Shown: positions 16,913-28,669, numbered from the stretch's first letter. The stretch: 64,000 bases of DNA from Burkholderia sp. Leaf177 (GCF_001424345.1 NZ_LMPF01000003.1:117018-181017); one strand, 5' to 3'. Notes: a model not told the origin generated them from the sequence alone. Program-made: numbers and translations.

Positions 16913-17620
16913 TCAAGCGCTCTTGGCCAGCCGATACCCACTGCCACGAACAGTTTCAATCATAGCATCGCAACCCGCGGGCTTTAACGCCGCCCGCAAG
17001 CGCTTGATATGCACATCCACCGTCCGTTCTTCAACGAATACGTGATCGCCCCACACCTGATCCAGCAATTGCGTGCGGCTATGCACGCGTTCCGGATGCG
17101 TCATGAAGAAATGCAGCAGGCGGAACTCGGTCGGACCGAGGTCGAGCTTGATATCGTCGGGATGACCGTTCGCATGCGCTGCAACGCGATGTGTCGCCGG
17201 ATCGAGCCGCAAGCCGTTGATGGCCACCACGTCTTCCGTCAATTGCGGCGCGCGCCGGCGCAATACCGCCTTGATTCGCGCCATCAATTCCTTCGGAGAA
17301 AACGGCTTGGTCACGTAATCGTCCGCGCCGATTTCAAGCCCAAGCACCTTGTCCTGCTCGTCGCCGCGAGCAGTGAGCATGATGATCGGAATGTGTTTCG
17401 TGCGTTCGTTGCCACGTAATTCCCGAGCGAAGGCGATGCCGGATTTACCCGGCAACATCCAGTCGAGAAGCACCAGGTCCGGCAATACGTCGCTGATCAG
17501 GTTTTGCGCCTGTTCCGCGTTATAAGCACGAATGGGGCAATGGCCCGCGTGTTGCAGATTCACCGAAATCAATTCGGAAATCGCGGGTTCGTCTTCTATA
17601 ACGAGAATGCTGCTGGGCAT
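16913..17620 (-). CDS. phoB: Phosphate regulon response regulator PhoB
   Basis: 235 residues from ATG 17620, with GAGG 6 bases upstream. The receiver domain (residues 1-120) shows the acidic pair in VIEDEPAISEL, the phospho-acceptor Asp in LVLLDWMLPGKSG, and Thr and Lys in LTARGD and DYVTKPFSPKEL. The C-terminal winged helix of the OmpR type (PTEFRLLHFFMTHPERV, DVHIKRLRAAL, VRGSGYRL) binds Pho boxes. A likely target in this window is the box ahead of pstS at 22407-22445. The order phoU-phoB-phoR downstream of pstSCAB is typical of Burkholderiaceae. Confidence 0.97.
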   Translation of the reverse strand: MPSSILVIEDEPAISELISVNLQHAGHCPIRAYNAEQAQNLISDVLPDLVLLDWMLPGKSGIAFARELRGNERTKHIPIIMLTARGDEQDKVLGLEIGADDYVTKPFSPKELMARIKAVLRRRAPQLTEDVVAINGLRLDPATHRVAAHANGHPDDIKLDLGPTEFRLLHFFMTHPERVHSRTQLLDQVWGDHVFVEERTVDVHIKRLRAALKPAGCDAMIETVRGSGYRLAKSA

Positions 17621-17682
17621 CGGCACCTCTGTAACCTTCTTCGCGTAAGTTGATTAACGGCTGTAGGGATTGCTTTGAAACT

Positions 17683-18387
17683 TCAGCTCAGTGCTTCGCG
17701 TTCAAGCTGATCGCGCGACACATGGCGGACATCCGTTCCCTTCACAATGTAAATAATGAATTCGGCAATGTTCTTTGCGTGATCGCCAATCCGCTCGACT
17801 GCTTTCGCAATGAACAAATAATCGAGCCCGGCCGAAATCATTCGCGGATCTTCCATCATGTACGTCACGAGTTTGCGCACGAACGCGCGAAATTCTTCGT
17901 CGATGGCTTTATCGTCACGCACGATCTGCGCTGCGGCAACGGTATCGAGGCGCGCGAATGCATCGAGTGCACGGCGCAAGATGGACACCGCCATTTCACC
18001 CGATAACTTGATTTCCGCGATATTGACGTTGCGGCCCATGCCGTCTTCGTCGATGCGCTTCACGCGCTTGGCGATTTTCTCGGCTTCGTCGCCGGCGCGT
18101 TCGAGATTCGTGATCGTCTTCGATATCGCCATCAGCAAACGCAGGTCACGTGCAGCCGGCTGACGGCGCGCAATGATATTGCTGCATTCTTCGTCGATCT
18201 CGACTTCCATGGTATTCAGGCGTTGCTCCGCCAGAATCACCTTGTCGGCAATATCGATATCAAACGAATTGAGCGCCTGCATGGCGTTGATGATTTGCGA
18301 CTCGACCAAGCCGCCCATTTCCAGCACCTTCGACGAAACCGCGTTCAGATCGGCATCGAATTGGCTCGACAAATGTTTATCGGACAT
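17683..18387 (-). CDS. phoU: Phosphate transport regulator PhoU
   Basis: 234 residues, the usual length. PhoU is an all-helical protein of two three-helix bundles, each with an ExxxDxxxD-type metal motif; here LAEQRLNTMEVEIDEECSN and DKAIDEEFRAFV fit. It connects the Pst transporter to PhoR and keeps the kinase inactive when phosphate is plentiful. AGGAG lies 5 bases from the start. It follows pstB by 37 bases and precedes phoB, so it is part of the pst-pho transcript. Confidence 0.96.
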   Translation of the reverse strand: MSDKHLSSQFDADLNAVSSKVLEMGGLVESQIINAMQALNSFDIDIADKVILAEQRLNTMEVEIDEECSNIIARRQPAARDLRLLMAISKTITNLERAGDEAEKIAKRVKRIDEDGMGRNVNIAEIKLSGEMAVSILRRALDAFARLDTVAAAQIVRDDKAIDEEFRAFVRKLVTYMMEDPRMISAGLDYLFIAKAVERIGDHAKNIAEFIIYIVKGTDVRHVSRDQLEREALS

Positions 18388-18424
18388 ATGTGCTCCTGAA
18401 GTCCTTTTTTAGCCCGTTATGCAT

Positions 18425-19312
18425 TCAACCAAAACGGCCGGTGATGTAGTCTTCCGTTTCCTTGCGGGACGGCTTGATGAAGATCTTTTCCGTATCGCCG
18501 AATTCAATCAATTCGCCCAGATACATATAAGCAGTGTAGTCCGAACAACGCGCCGCCTGCTGCATGTTGTGCGTGACGATGACCACCGTATAGTCATTCT
18601 TCAATTCAGCGATCAGCTCTTCAATCCGGCCCGTGGAAATTGGATCGAGCGCCGAACACGGTTCGTCGAGCAAGAGCACTTCCGGACGGATCGCAATGCC
18701 GCGCGCGATGCAAAGACGCTGCTGCTGGCCGCCCGACAGGCCGTAACCGCTTTGCTGCAGCTTGTCCTTCACTTCGTTCCACAACGCCGCTTTCGTCAGC
18801 GCCCATTCAACGCGGTCATCCATCTCCGAGCGCGAAAGCTGCTCGAACATCTTCACGCCGAACGCGATGTTGTCGTAGATCGACATGGGAAACGGCGTCG
18901 GCTTCTGGAACACCATGCCAACGCGCGCGCGCAACAGCGAGATATCGCGGCGTGTATCGAGCAGATTGTTGCCGTCCATCAGGATCTCGCCTTCCGCGCG
19001 CTGCTCCGGATAAAGCGCGTACATCTTGTTGAACGTGCGCAGCAACGTGGATTTCCCGCAACCCGACGGCCCGATAAACGCCGTCACCTTGTGCTCGGGA
19101 ATGCGCAGGTTGATGTTTTTCAGTGCATGAAACTTGTTGTAGAAGAAGTTGAGGTTATTCACCTCGATCTTCGGTTTCATCGATCCAACCGGGGGCGCGT
19201 GGTGCGTCGGCTTGAAGCTGCCAGGCACGGCGCCGCGTTCTACCGGGTTTGAGTTCTTGTCGGAGGCCGGATTTGCGTTCCGGGTGCTCACATCGCTTGC
19301 GACTGTGTTCAT
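18425..19312 (-). CDS. pstB: Phosphate ABC transporter ATPase PstB
   Basis: 295 residues; the core ATPase begins near residue 45 ([15 protein letters not shown]), so there is an unusually long Ser/Pro-rich N-terminal extension, typical of related Burkholderia. An internal start at Met45 would give about 251 residues, the usual PstB size. Walker [10 protein letters not shown]-loop [11 protein letters not shown], signature LSGGQQQRL, Walker [14 protein letters not shown] and the switch His (VTHNMQQA) are intact. It energises phosphate import by PstSCA and helps signal phosphate status to PhoR. 13 bases downstream of pstA. Confidence 0.96.
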   Translation of the reverse strand: MNTVASDVSTRNANPASDKNSNPVERGAVPGSFKPTHHAPPVGSMKPKIEVNNLNFFYNKFHALKNINLRIPEHKVTAFIGPSGCGKSTLLRTFNKMYALYPEQRAEGEILMDGNNLLDTRRDISLLRARVGMVFQKPTPFPMSIYDNIAFGVKMFEQLSRSEMDDRVEWALTKAALWNEVKDKLQQSGYGLSGGQQQRLCIARGIAIRPEVLLLDEPCSALDPISTGRIEELIAELKNDYTVVIVTHNMQQAARCSDYTAYMYLGELIEFGDTEKIFIKPSRKETEDYITGRFG

Positions 19313-19325
19313 GGAAGTTTCCGCC

Positions 19326-20222
19326 TTATTTTTTCGAGAAGATCGTGCGCGCGAGGATGTTCAGACCGAGCACGCCGAGCGTGATCAGGAACACGCCGGC
19401 CCACGCGAGCGCTTGCCATTGGGGGAAAGGGCTCATCGCGAACTTGTAGATGGTGACCGGCAAGTTGGCGACAGGCTGGCTCATGTCCCACGAGAAGAAC
19501 TGGTTCGACAACGCCGTGAACAAGAGCGGCGCGGTTTCGCCGGTAATGCGTGCAACCGCGAGCAGCACGCCCGTGACAATGCCGCTCACCGATGCCTTCA
19601 GCGTAATCGAACACACCATCTTCCATTTAGGCGTTCCGAGCGCGAAAGCCGCTTCGCGCAGCGCATTCGGCACGAGCCGCAGCATGTTTTCCGTCGTGCG
19701 GATCACAATCGGAATCTGCAGCAACGCGAGCGCAATCACGCCTGCCCAGCCGCTGAAGCGCCCTGAGTGCGCGACCACGATTGCATACACGAACAAGCCG
19801 ATCACAATCGATGGCGCCGACAACAAAATGTCGTTGATAAAACGCGTGACGCTGGCGAGCCAACGTTTATCGCCATATTCGGCGAGATAAACGCCAGCCA
19901 GAACGCCCAGCGGCGTACCGATAAAAGTCGCGAGCACCACCAGCATCAAGCTGCCGACAATCGCGTTCAGCAAACCACCGCCGTCCGTATTCGGCGCCGG
20001 CGTGTTCTGCGTGAACAGCTCGATCGACATGCCGCCTATGCCAAGCTTCACCGTAGTGAAAAGAATCCAGATGAGCCACAACAAACCGAACGCCATGGCC
20101 GCCAGCGACAACACCAGCGCCACGACATTCTTGCCGCGCCGGCGTTGTTGCAGCTTCATGCGCGTGGCGGCTTCGCGTTCCGGATTGCCCGAACCTGGGA
20201 ATTGCAATGTGGGCTGGCTCAT
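19326..20222 (-). CDS. pstA: Phosphate ABC transporter permease PstA
   Basis: 298 residues with six hydrophobic segments and the binding-protein-dependent permease signature near the C-terminal half ([19 protein letters not shown]), which contacts PstB. The N-terminal cytoplasmic stretch is about 40 residues and basic. PstA and PstC form the channel for phosphate in the inner membrane. Its ATG overlaps the pstC stop by one base (TAATG), indicating translational coupling. Confidence 0.96.
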   Translation of the reverse strand: MSQPTLQFPGSGNPEREAATRMKLQQRRRGKNVVALVLSLAAMAFGLLWLIWILFTTVKLGIGGMSIELFTQNTPAPNTDGGGLLNAIVGSLMLVVLATFIGTPLGVLAGVYLAEYGDKRWLASVTRFINDILLSAPSIVIGLFVYAIVVAHSGRFSGWAGVIALALLQIPIVIRTTENMLRLVPNALREAAFALGTPKWKMVCSITLKASVSGIVTGVLLAVARITGETAPLLFTALSNQFFSWDMSQPVANLPVTIYKFAMSPFPQWQALAWAGVFLITLGVLGLNILARTIFSKK

Positions 20223-21205
20223 TATTTTCCGCCCTCCCCTTTTTCGAGGCGAAGCAGCATCAGTTTCGACAGCGACAACACAATGAACGTGATCAGGAAC
20301 AGGATCAGCCCGAGTTCCATCAGCGCCGACGTATGCAAGCCAGGGCTTGCTTCGGCAAATTCGTTTGCCAGCGCCGACGTAATGCTGTTGCCGGGTGAAA
20401 ACAGCGAGACGTTATCGAGCAGATTCGTATTGCCGATCACGAACGTCACCGCCATCGTCTCGCCGAGCGCGCGGCCGAGGCCAAGCATCACGCCGCCGAT
20501 CACACCAGTTCGCGTGAACGGCAACACGATTTTCCACATCACTTCCCAGGTCGTGCACCCAATGCCGTAAGCCGATTCCTTGAGCAGAACGGGCGTGACT
20601 TCGAACACATCGCGCATCACCGCCGCAATGTACGGAATGATCATGATCGCGAGAATCACGCCGGCGCACAGAATGCCGATACCAATCGGCGGCCCTTGAA
20701 AAAAGCGGCCGATCAGCCAAACATCGCCGAGCAAATGACCGAGCGGTTTTTCGAAGTACGTGGCGAAAATGGGCGAGAACACGAGCAAGCCCCACATGCC
20801 GTACACAATCGATGGAATCGCGGCGAGCAATTCGATCGCAACGCCCAGCGGCCGGCGCAGCCACGCGGGCGCGAGCTCGGTCAGGAACAGCGCAATGCCG
20901 AAGCTCACCGGCACAGCAATGATCAATGCAATGAGCGATGTCGCGATGGTGCCGTAAATAGGCACGAGCGCACCGAAGGTATCCGCTTGCGGATCCCACT
21001 CGGAACGCCACAGAAAACTGAGACCAAATTTTTGCAGCGTAGGCAGCGAAGCCACCACCAGCGACACGATAATGCCGCCCAGCAGCAGCAGCGTGACCAC
21101 TGCGGCGAGCCGCGTCAGGCTGCCGAAAACGATATCACCGAGTTGTCCCGGAGCACGCTGGGCGCGGCTTGCGGGCGGAGTCGATGCGAGGTTGATGTCC
21201 GACAT
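20222..21205 (-). CDS. pstC: Phosphate ABC transporter permease PstC
   Basis: 327 residues from ATG 21205 (MSDINLAS), with AAGG 6 bases upstream; the open frame continues upstream but that part is the pstS-pstC gap. Six membrane segments are visible, the first at about 36-62 ([18 protein letters not shown]). The EAA loop is present as [20 protein letters not shown]. It is the partner of PstA in the inner-membrane phosphate channel. 113 bases separate it from pstS. Confidence 0.95.
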   Translation of the reverse strand: MSDINLASTPPASRAQRAPGQLGDIVFGSLTRLAAVVTLLLLGGIIVSLVVASLPTLQKFGLSFLWRSEWDPQADTFGALVPIYGTIATSLIALIIAVPVSFGIALFLTELAPAWLRRPLGVAIELLAAIPSIVYGMWGLLVFSPIFATYFEKPLGHLLGDVWLIGRFFQGPPIGIGILCAGVILAIMIIPYIAAVMRDVFEVTPVLLKESAYGIGCTTWEVMWKIVLPFTRTGVIGGVMLGLGRALGETMAVTFVIGNTNLLDNVSLFSPGNSITSALANEFAEASPGLHTSALMELGLILFLITFIVLSLSKLMLLRLEKGEGGK

Positions 21206-21318
21206 GGGAGCCTTCGGAAGGACCGCGCGGCGGGTGCCGCGCGGCGTTTTACGGACCAGAACTACGGACTGACTACGGACTAAAAAGCCTGAACGTGTTG
21301 CGTGAAGCCAAATGCAAC

Positions 21319-22350
21319 TTACTGCGCGACTGCCTTGCCCGACGCGTCCTTCACCTTCGCCTTCCATTGCGTTTCGATTTCGGCGGTTACCGAATCCGGC
21401 AGCGGAATGTAGTCGAGGTCATTCGCAGCTTGCGTACCGTTCTTGAACGCCCAGCCGAAGAACTTCAACGTTTCCGCACCCTGCGCTTCCTTTTCCTGCG
21501 TCGTGTGCAGCAGCACGAACGTGGCGCCGACGATCGGCCATGCATCCTTGCCCGGCTCGTTCGTCAGGATCTGGTAGAACGACTTCGACCAGTCAGCGCT
21601 TGCCGCCGCTGCCTTGAACGTTTCCGTCTTCGGCTCGACCACGGAACCTGCTGCGTTCTTCATGTCGACGTAGGTCATCTTGTTCTGCTTGGCATACGCC
21701 CATTCCACGTAGCCAATCGCACCCGGCAGACGCTGAACGAACGCGGCCACGCCGTCGTTGCCCTTGCCGCCCGTACCCGTCGGCCAGTTGACCGTCGAAC
21801 CTTCGCCTACCTTGCTCTTCCACTCGGCGTTCACCTTGGACAAATAGTTCGTCCAGATGAAGCTCGTGCCCGAACCGTCAGCGCGGCGCACGACGGCAAT
21901 GTCGGTATCCGGCAGCTTGACCTTCGGGTTCAGCGCGGCGATTGCCGGGTCGTTCCACTTCTTGATCTTGCCGAGATAGATATCGCCGAGCACTTCACCC
22001 GACAACGTCAGTTCACCCGCCTTGATGCCCGGAACGTTGATGGCCGGAACCACGCCGCCAACGACTGTCGGGAACTGGAAAAGCCCCTGCTTTGCCAGTT
22101 CATCGTCTTTCAGGGGTGCGTCCGAGCCAGCGAAATCCACCGTCTTCGCGATGATTTGCTTGACGCCGCCCGACGAACCGATACCTTGATAGTTGACCTT
22201 GCCGCCGCCCGACTTCTGGTACGTATCGGCCCATTTCGTATAAATCGGTGCTGCGAAGGTGCTGCCCGCGCCGGTGATGTCGGCGGCCTGCGCCGACAGG
22301 GCAAACATTGCGCCGACGATGCCTGCGAGCGCGGTGTGCATCAATTTCAT
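21319..22350 (-). CDS. pstS: Periplasmic phosphate-binding protein PstS
   Basis: 343 residues from ATG 22350 (GGAG upstream). A signal peptide ends at about residue 22 ([13 protein letters not shown]). The mature protein opens with [18 protein letters not shown], the canonical PstS N-terminus whose backbone amides bind phosphate; [11 protein letters not shown] and [15 protein letters not shown] are the other ligand loops, and [13 protein letters not shown] the SGxG segment. It delivers phosphate to PstCAB. First gene of the pstSCAB-phoU-phoBR series; the Pho box at 22407-22445 predicts strong induction under phosphate limitation. Confidence 0.97.
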   Translation of the reverse strand: MKLMHTALAGIVGAMFALSAQAADITGAGSTFAAPIYTKWADTYQKSGGGKVNYQGIGSSGGVKQIIAKTVDFAGSDAPLKDDELAKQGLFQFPTVVGGVVPAINVPGIKAGELTLSGEVLGDIYLGKIKKWNDPAIAALNPKVKLPDTDIAVVRRADGSGTSFIWTNYLSKVNAEWKSKVGEGSTVNWPTGTGGKGNDGVAAFVQRLPGAIGYVEWAYAKQNKMTYVDMKNAAGSVVEPKTETFKAAAASADWSKSFYQILTNEPGKDAWPIVGATFVLLHTTQEKEAQGAETLKFFGWAFKNGTQAANDLDYIPLPDSVTAEIETQWKAKVKDASGKAVAQ

Positions 22351-22390
22351 GTGATCTCCAGGGTTGTGAGCAAGTGGCTCGACACCGCGA

Positions 22391-22445
22391 AGGATAGGGT
22401 CTCTGTGTGACAGTTCGATGACGAATGATGAACCCAGCGTGACAA
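22391..22445 (-). promoter_or_regulatory. Pho box and -10 ahead of pstS
   Basis: On the minus strand four PhoB-type half-sites follow each other: TTGTCAC (22439-22445), GGTTCAT (22428-22434), TCGTCAT (22418-22424) and CTGTCAC (22407-22413), spaced 11, 10 and 11 bp. The last pair matches the Pho consensus best. A -10-like TATCCT (22391-22396) begins 10 bases after the box, the usual arrangement in which PhoB replaces a -35. Expected start near 22385, about 35 bases before the pstS ATG. Confidence 0.75.
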
Positions 22446-22578
22446 CGCGCTTACGGGTTGAAAGTATGCGCTTTTGTTCGCGACGCATACGTTTGCTTTG
22501 CTTTTCTGCGAGCGCATAAAAAAATGCCACGGGTTTTGGCCGTAGCATTTATGTTCGCTCCGATGGCCTCACGAGAGG

Positions 22579-23937
<1,359 letters not shown>

Positions 23938-24018
23938 TTTTTTGTTCGTATCCTCGCGCGTGACGCGCTTCATCTATTTATCTGTTTATCTGTTTATTAC
24001 CGCAGCCGCGCCCTTGCC

Positions 24019-24888
24019 TCATTCGGACCGACGAGCCGCGTCCCGGACGGCTTGCCATACCTTCAGCGCGTCCGCGGTCGCGGCGACATCGTGCACACGG
24101 ACGATCGACGCACCCCGCTCCACCGCACATACAGCCGCTGCGACACTCGCCGCTACCCGCTCGGACGGCTGCGATCGGCCTGTGACCGCGCCGAGCATCG
24201 ACTTACGGGACATGCCGGCGAGCAGCGGAAGGTTCAGATTTGCAGGCTTCGTATTAGCAAGACCGGTCAACAAGTCGTAATTATGAACCGTCACGGACTT
24301 GCCGAAGCCAAATCCTGGATCCAGACAAATCCGATCTTGCCCGATACCGCTCGCCGTCAATGTGCGAACACGCTCATCGAAGAATTCGCGCACTTCCGCC
24401 ACGACATCGCGATAGACCGGCTCGTGCTTCTGCATGGTTTCGGGCTCGCCGAGCATGTGCATGACGCACAGACCGCAGGTGCTGGCCTTGACGGCATCGA
24501 TCGCGCCGTCGCGTCGAAATCCCCAGATGTCGTTGATCATGTCGGCGCCGGCATTTACTGCCGCGCGCATCACGGCGGGTTTGTAGGTATCGATGGAAAG
24601 CGGCACGCCAGTGGAACGCAACGCCTCGATCATTGGAATCACGCGTTCCAGTTCTTCATCCAGCGGGACGGGCGGCGCGCCGGGGCGGGTAGATTCGCCA
24701 CCGATATCGACGATGTCCGCGCCATCGCGGATCATCGCCTCCGCCTGAGCAAGCGCGGCGTCGCGCGCGACAAAGCGTCCTCCATCTGAAAACGAGTCCG
24801 GCGTTACGTTCAGAATGCCCATGATCAGCGGACGCTCGAAGGGGAGCGTGAAACGGCCGCATTGAAGCGCTTCGGCGATGATTTGCAT
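24019..24888 (-). CDS. folP: Dihydropteroate synthase
   Basis: 289 residues. It joins 6-hydroxymethyl-dihydropterin diphosphate with p-aminobenzoate in folate synthesis and is the sulfonamide target. TIM-barrel signatures are clear: IMGILNVTPDSFSDGG near residue 22, DIVDIGGESTRPGA near 60, AVNAGADMINDIWGF, and DPGFGFGKSVTVHNYDL. The sulfonamide-contact and pterin residues look normal. ftsH upstream ends at its own terminator (24911-24950), so folP should have a separate promoter even though the ftsH-folP-glmM order is conserved; no promoter is evident in the short gap. Confidence 0.96.
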   Translation of the reverse strand: MQIIAEALQCGRFTLPFERPLIMGILNVTPDSFSDGGRFVARDAALAQAEAMIRDGADIVDIGGESTRPGAPPVPLDEELERVIPMIEALRSTGVPLSIDTYKPAVMRAAVNAGADMINDIWGFRRDGAIDAVKASTCGLCVMHMLGEPETMQKHEPVYRDVVAEVREFFDERVRTLTASGIGQDRICLDPGFGFGKSVTVHNYDLLTGLANTKPANLNLPLLAGMSRKSMLGAVTGRSQPSERVAASVAAAVCAVERGASIVRVHDVAATADALKVWQAVRDAARRSE

Positions 24889-24910
24889 GATGTGGCAGAG
24901 AAAAACACGC

Positions 24911-24950
24911 TTAAAACAAAAAAGGCTGGTGTGAAGATCACACCAGCCTT
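24911..24950 (-). terminator. Terminator after ftsH
   Basis: AAGGCTGGTGTG and CACACCAGCCTT form a perfect 12-bp stem with a 5-base loop; on the minus strand TTTTTTGTTTT follows. It stands between ftsH and folP and uncouples them. Confidence 0.92.
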
Positions 24951-24971
24951 CCCGACTAACTTGGGTTCACA

Positions 24972-26867
24972 TCAGGCAGAAGCAGGCGCCGCTGCATTTC
25001 CCGGCTTGACTTCCGCGCCGGTATTGCCACCACCAGCCGACGGATCGCTCGAAGGCGGCGGCAGGTTCTTCGGCGGACGCGGCGGACGACCGCCCATGAT
25101 GTCGCCGATCTGCTCTGCGTCGATGGTTTCCCATTCCAGCAGCGCCTTCGTCATGGCTTCGACCTTGTCGCGGTTGTCTTCAAGCAGCTTGCGGGCGAGA
25201 CCATACTGATCGTCGAGAATCCGGCGAATTTCAGCATCGACCTTTTGCTGCGTGGCTTCAGATACCGTCTTCGACGCCATCTTGCCGAACATTCCGTCTT
25301 GCTCGGTATCGACGTACACCATCGTGCCGAGCACATCCGACATGCCGTAACGCGTCACCATGTCACGCGCCATCTTCGTCGCACGTTCGAAGTCGTTCGA
25401 AGCACCCGTAGACATGGAGTTCAGGAACACTTCTTCCGCCGCACGGCCGCCGAACAGAATAGCGATTTCCTCGAGCATTTTGTCGCGATACAGATTCACG
25501 CGATCATGCTCCGGCAATTGCCACGTAATGCCCAGTGCCCAGCCGCGCGGCATGATGGAAACCTTGTGAACCGGATCTGCGTGCGGCAGTAATTTCGCCA
25601 CTACCGCGTGACCCGACTCGTGATAAGCCGTATTGCGACGTTCTTCTTCGCGCATGACAGCCGACTTCCGCTCCGGACCCATGAAGATCTTGTCCTTCGC
25701 GTCCTCGAAATCCGCCATCTCGACAATTCGCTTGCCGCGGCGTGCTGCAAACAACGCAGCTTCGTTCACCAGGTTTGCCAAGTCAGCGCCCGAGAAGCCT
25801 GGCGTGCCGCGTGCAATAACCGATGCATCCACGTCGTTTGAAATCGGCACCTTGCGAAGGTGGACCTTCATGATGTGTTCGCGGCCACGAATGTCCGGCA
25901 GACCCACATACACTTGGCGGTCGAAACGGCCCGGACGCAGTAGTGCTTTGTCCAGCACGTCGGAGCGGTTCGTCGCAGCGATCACGATCACGCCGGAGTT
26001 CGCTTCGAAGCCGTCCATTTCCACGAGCATCTGGTTCAACGTCTGTTCGCGTTCGTCGTTCCCGCCACCCATGCCGGCGCCGCGATGACGGCCCACAGCA
26101 TCGATTTCATCGATAAACACGATACACGGCGCATGCTTCTTGGCCTGCTCGAACATGTCGCGCACCCGTGCGGCGCCGACACCAACGAACATTTCAACGA
26201 AGTCAGAACCCGAAATGCTGAAGAACGGTACTTTGGCTTCACCCGCAATGGCGCGCGCAAGCAACGTCTTACCTGTACCCGGAGGGCCGACCAGCAGAAC
26301 GCCGCGCGGAATCCGCCCACCGAGCTTCTGGAATTTTTGGGGATCGCGCAGGAAATCGACGAGTTCGGAAACTTCTTCCTTCGCTTCGTCACAACCCGCG
26401 ACATCGGTGAAATTGATTGCGTTATTGTTTTCGTCGATAAGCCGCGCTCGCGACTTGCCAAATGAAAACGCTCCGCCTTTCCCGCCGCCTTGCATCTGCC
26501 GCATCATGAAGAACCAGAAACCGATGATCAGGATCGTCGGTCCGAGGTAATACAGCGCGGAAACGAGCGCGTTCGGTTCGTCGTCGGCCTTGCCACTGAC
26601 CTGAACGCCGTACTTCATCAGGTCGCCGACCATCCATATGTCGCCAGGCGACACGATCTGGTATTTCTGACCGTCTGCGGGAGTGACGGTGAGATTACGG
26701 CCCTGCACGGTAACGGTCTTGACCTTACCGGTCTTCGCGTCGTCCATGAACTGCGAATACGACACACCTTCCTGGACGCGGGGCTTGTCGAACTGCTTGA
26801 ACACCGTGAACAGCACCAGTGCGATAACCAGCCACACCGCTGCCTTAGAGAACATATTGTTGTTCAA
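24972..26867 (-). CDS. ftsH: ATP-dependent zinc metalloprotease FtsH
   Basis: 631 residues. The start is TTG 26867 with AAGGAG 7 bases upstream. Two membrane helices (about 7-24 and 100-122) flank a periplasmic domain; then the AAA domain with Walker [12 protein letters not shown], Walker [13 protein letters not shown] and the second region of homology ([15 protein letters not shown]), and an M41 protease domain with HESGHA as zinc site. FtsH degrades unstable membrane proteins and regulators such as LpxC and sigma-32. The C-terminal tail is Pro/Gly-rich ([16 protein letters not shown]). It lies 192 bases downstream of rlmE, as in E. coli, and ends at a strong terminator. Confidence 0.97.
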   Translation of the reverse strand: MNNNMFSKAAVWLVIALVLFTVFKQFDKPRVQEGVSYSQFMDDAKTGKVKTVTVQGRNLTVTPADGQKYQIVSPGDIWMVGDLMKYGVQVSGKADDEPNALVSALYYLGPTILIIGFWFFMMRQMQGGGKGGAFSFGKSRARLIDENNNAINFTDVAGCDEAKEEVSELVDFLRDPQKFQKLGGRIPRGVLLVGPPGTGKTLLARAIAGEAKVPFFSISGSDFVEMFVGVGAARVRDMFEQAKKHAPCIVFIDEIDAVGRHRGAGMGGGNDEREQTLNQMLVEMDGFEANSGVIVIAATNRSDVLDKALLRPGRFDRQVYVGLPDIRGREHIMKVHLRKVPISNDVDASVIARGTPGFSGADLANLVNEAALFAARRGKRIVEMADFEDAKDKIFMGPERKSAVMREEERRNTAYHESGHAVVAKLLPHADPVHKVSIMPRGWALGITWQLPEHDRVNLYRDKMLEEIAILFGGRAAEEVFLNSMSTGASNDFERATKMARDMVTRYGMSDVLGTMVYVDTEQDGMFGKMASKTVSEATQQKVDAEIRRILDDQYGLARKLLEDNRDKVEAMTKALLEWETIDAEQIGDIMGGRPPRPPKNLPPPSSDPSAGGGNTGAEVKPGNAAAPASA

Positions 26868-27059
26868 AGCACCACTCCTTCACTCATAGACGGGCGCCTA
26901 CATTCGCCTTGCGGCACCACGAAAGCATTCTAATCCAGACCGCAAACCCCTGCTATAGCCTTTAACTAGCGCGAGGATAGTGGCCGGATCCGATTTTTGG
27001 ACAGGTTCGGCAAACGCACGTCAATACAAACGGTACTGAAGGGCGCCTTGCCCAAGCTC

Positions 27060-27722
27060 TCATTCACGACGCTTGAGCTGCCTGCCCAAAATAAACGTTT
27101 CGGACGATTTATCTCGCGACGCCTTGGGTTTGCGCGGCGCGACGATTTTGAATTGATGCTTGAACTTTTCTACTATCTGACTATAACCGCTGCCGTGAAA
27201 ACACTTAACCAGCAAGGCGCCCTCCGGCTTCAGGTGATTCTGCGAAAACTCTAGCGCTAGATCACATAAATGCTCCATCCGGGCAGCATCCGCGCTCGCT
27301 ACACCTGAGAGGTTGGGGGCCATGTCCGAGATTACAAGATCGACCTGATGATCTCCGACCAATTCTTTTAGTTGGTCCAAAACTGAGTCTTCCCGGAAGT
27401 CACCCTGGAAAAACGTCACGTCGGCGATAGGTTCCATCGGCAGGATGTCGAGCGCAATTATCTTGCCATCTATGCCGCCCTCACGCGTGTCGGCGCGATT
27501 CGCCCCCTTCGCCAGCTTGTTGCGCACGTACTGGCTCCAGCTGCCCGGCGTCGACCCCAGATCGACAATAATCTGCCCCGGCTTGATCAACTTGTCCTGC
27601 TCGTCGATTTCCTTCAGCTTGTACGCGGCGCGCGCCCGATACCCCTCGCGCTGGGCGAGTTTCACGTACGGGTCGTTGATGTGGTCATGCAGCCACGAAT
27701 AGTTGAAGCGGTTTTTTGCCAT
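27060..27722 (-). CDS. rlmE: 23S rRNA 2'-O-methyltransferase RlmE
   Basis: 220 residues, the usual size. RlmE (RrmJ/FtsJ) methylates the ribose of U2552 in the A loop of 23S rRNA on the 50S subunit. The SAM-binding motif is [16 protein letters not shown] near residue 50; the catalytic K-D-K-E set is spread through [20 protein letters not shown] and [10 protein letters not shown]. The N-terminal basic extension ([14 protein letters not shown]) is normal. It is transcribed towards ftsH and divergent from yhbY. Confidence 0.96.
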   Translation of the reverse strand: MAKNRFNYSWLHDHINDPYVKLAQREGYRARAAYKLKEIDEQDKLIKPGQIIVDLGSTPGSWSQYVRNKLAKGANRADTREGGIDGKIIALDILPMEPIADVTFFQGDFREDSVLDQLKELVGDHQVDLVISDMAPNLSGVASADAARMEHLCDLALEFSQNHLKPEGALLVKCFHGSGYSQIVEKFKHQFKIVAPRKPKASRDKSSETFILGRQLKRRE

Positions 27723-28114
27723 TAAGAATGAACTCTTGCTGCGTGAAGCTGTGCTTTTAGCGGATAATACGCGTCTAATTCGGGCTGCTGCTCAAATTTG
27801 AAGCAGCCTTTGTCGATGTGGACAGCTGGTTTTTGGCGTCGTAGCGCCCTGTGCCTGCTCACGGTGGTCGCCGGAACAGCAAAGCCAGTAAGGCTTTGCC
27901 GCCGATCTAACAATGTTAGCAAGTTGCGGCACCCAGCTTCGGCGATTAAAGATTCGTTAAAATCAAGTCCGTTTGCTCGCCGCACCGCTGCGCGCCGTCC
28001 ATCAGATTTCCACGAAAAGCGACTCGCCCCACCCGTCTTTTGTTTAGCAATCGCGACCGTTCAGCCGTTTTTACGCCACGGCGCCCCTCATTTTAGTCGA
28101 GTCCGTTACTTCTC
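27723..28114. other. Divergent rlmE/yhbY intergenic region
   Basis: 392 bases that should carry promoters in both directions. A TATTAT hexamer on the minus strand (27764-27769) could be the rlmE -10, but the nearest TTGAGC is 20 bases away. On the plus strand TAAAAT near 27957 is a possible -10. An 87-residue minus-strand frame here has no family features and I do not call it a gene. Confidence 0.35.
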
Positions 28115-28669
28115 ATGTCAGCTCTCAAACTTTCTCCTGCCCAACGCGCCGATCTGCGCTCCCAGGCTCATGCGCTTAAGCCCGTTGTACTTATTGGCGG
28201 CGAAGGGCTGACCGAAGCCGTACTGGCCGAAATCGAAGTCCATCTCGGCGCGCACCAGCTCATCAAGATCCGCGTTTTCGGCGATGACCGGGAAGCCCGT
28301 GTCGCTGCGTACGCCGAAATCTGCGATCGCCTGGATGCAGCGCCGGTGCAGCAAATCGGCAAGTTGCTCGTGATCTGGCGCCCGGAAGACGACGCCTCGC
28401 CAGCACGTAAAACCGGCACCGCCGGCGTTCGAGGCGCAAATCGCGTCGCGCCGCCGAGCGCTGGTGAGGCCGCCGACGCGTCGACCAAAGGCCGCGCCCC
28501 GCGCGTGGTAAAGGTCGTGAAGATCACGCGTGATGCACCCGTGGTCCGCAAGCCAAAGAAGCAAAAGCTGCTTGTTCGCGGCAACGAACGCGTCACCGCA
28601 GGCGGAAACGTAAAACGGGCGAAGAAACGCCTGCCGAGCGCCAAGCGTCACCATCAGTCGTCGAAATAA
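28115..28669 (+). CDS. yhbY: YhbY/CRM-domain RNA-binding protein
   Basis: 184 residues. Residues 1-95 are a CRS1-YhbY (CRM) domain (LSPAQRADLRSQAHALKPVVLIGGEGLTE; VFGDDREARVAAYAEICDRL), which in E. coli YhbY binds pre-50S particles and helps ribosome assembly. E. coli YhbY is about 97 residues; here a basic, low-complexity tail of about 90 residues (KVVKITRDAPVVRKPKKQK, KRAKKRLPSAKRHHQ) follows, probably disordered and RNA-binding. The position divergent from rlmE-ftsH is conserved in proteobacteria. It ends at a bidirectional terminator. Confidence 0.9.
   Translation: MSALKLSPAQRADLRSQAHALKPVVLIGGEGLTEAVLAEIEVHLGAHQLIKIRVFGDDREARVAAYAEICDRLDAAPVQQIGKLLVIWRPEDDASPARKTGTAGVRGANRVAPPSAGEAADASTKGRAPRVVKVVKITRDAPVVRKPKKQKLLVRGNERVTAGGNVKRAKKRLPSAKRHHQSSK

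Noticed and set aside
27722..27985. 87-codon minus-strand frame between rlmE and yhbY
   Set aside because: No ribosome site, no domain, and it occupies the promoter region of divergent genes.
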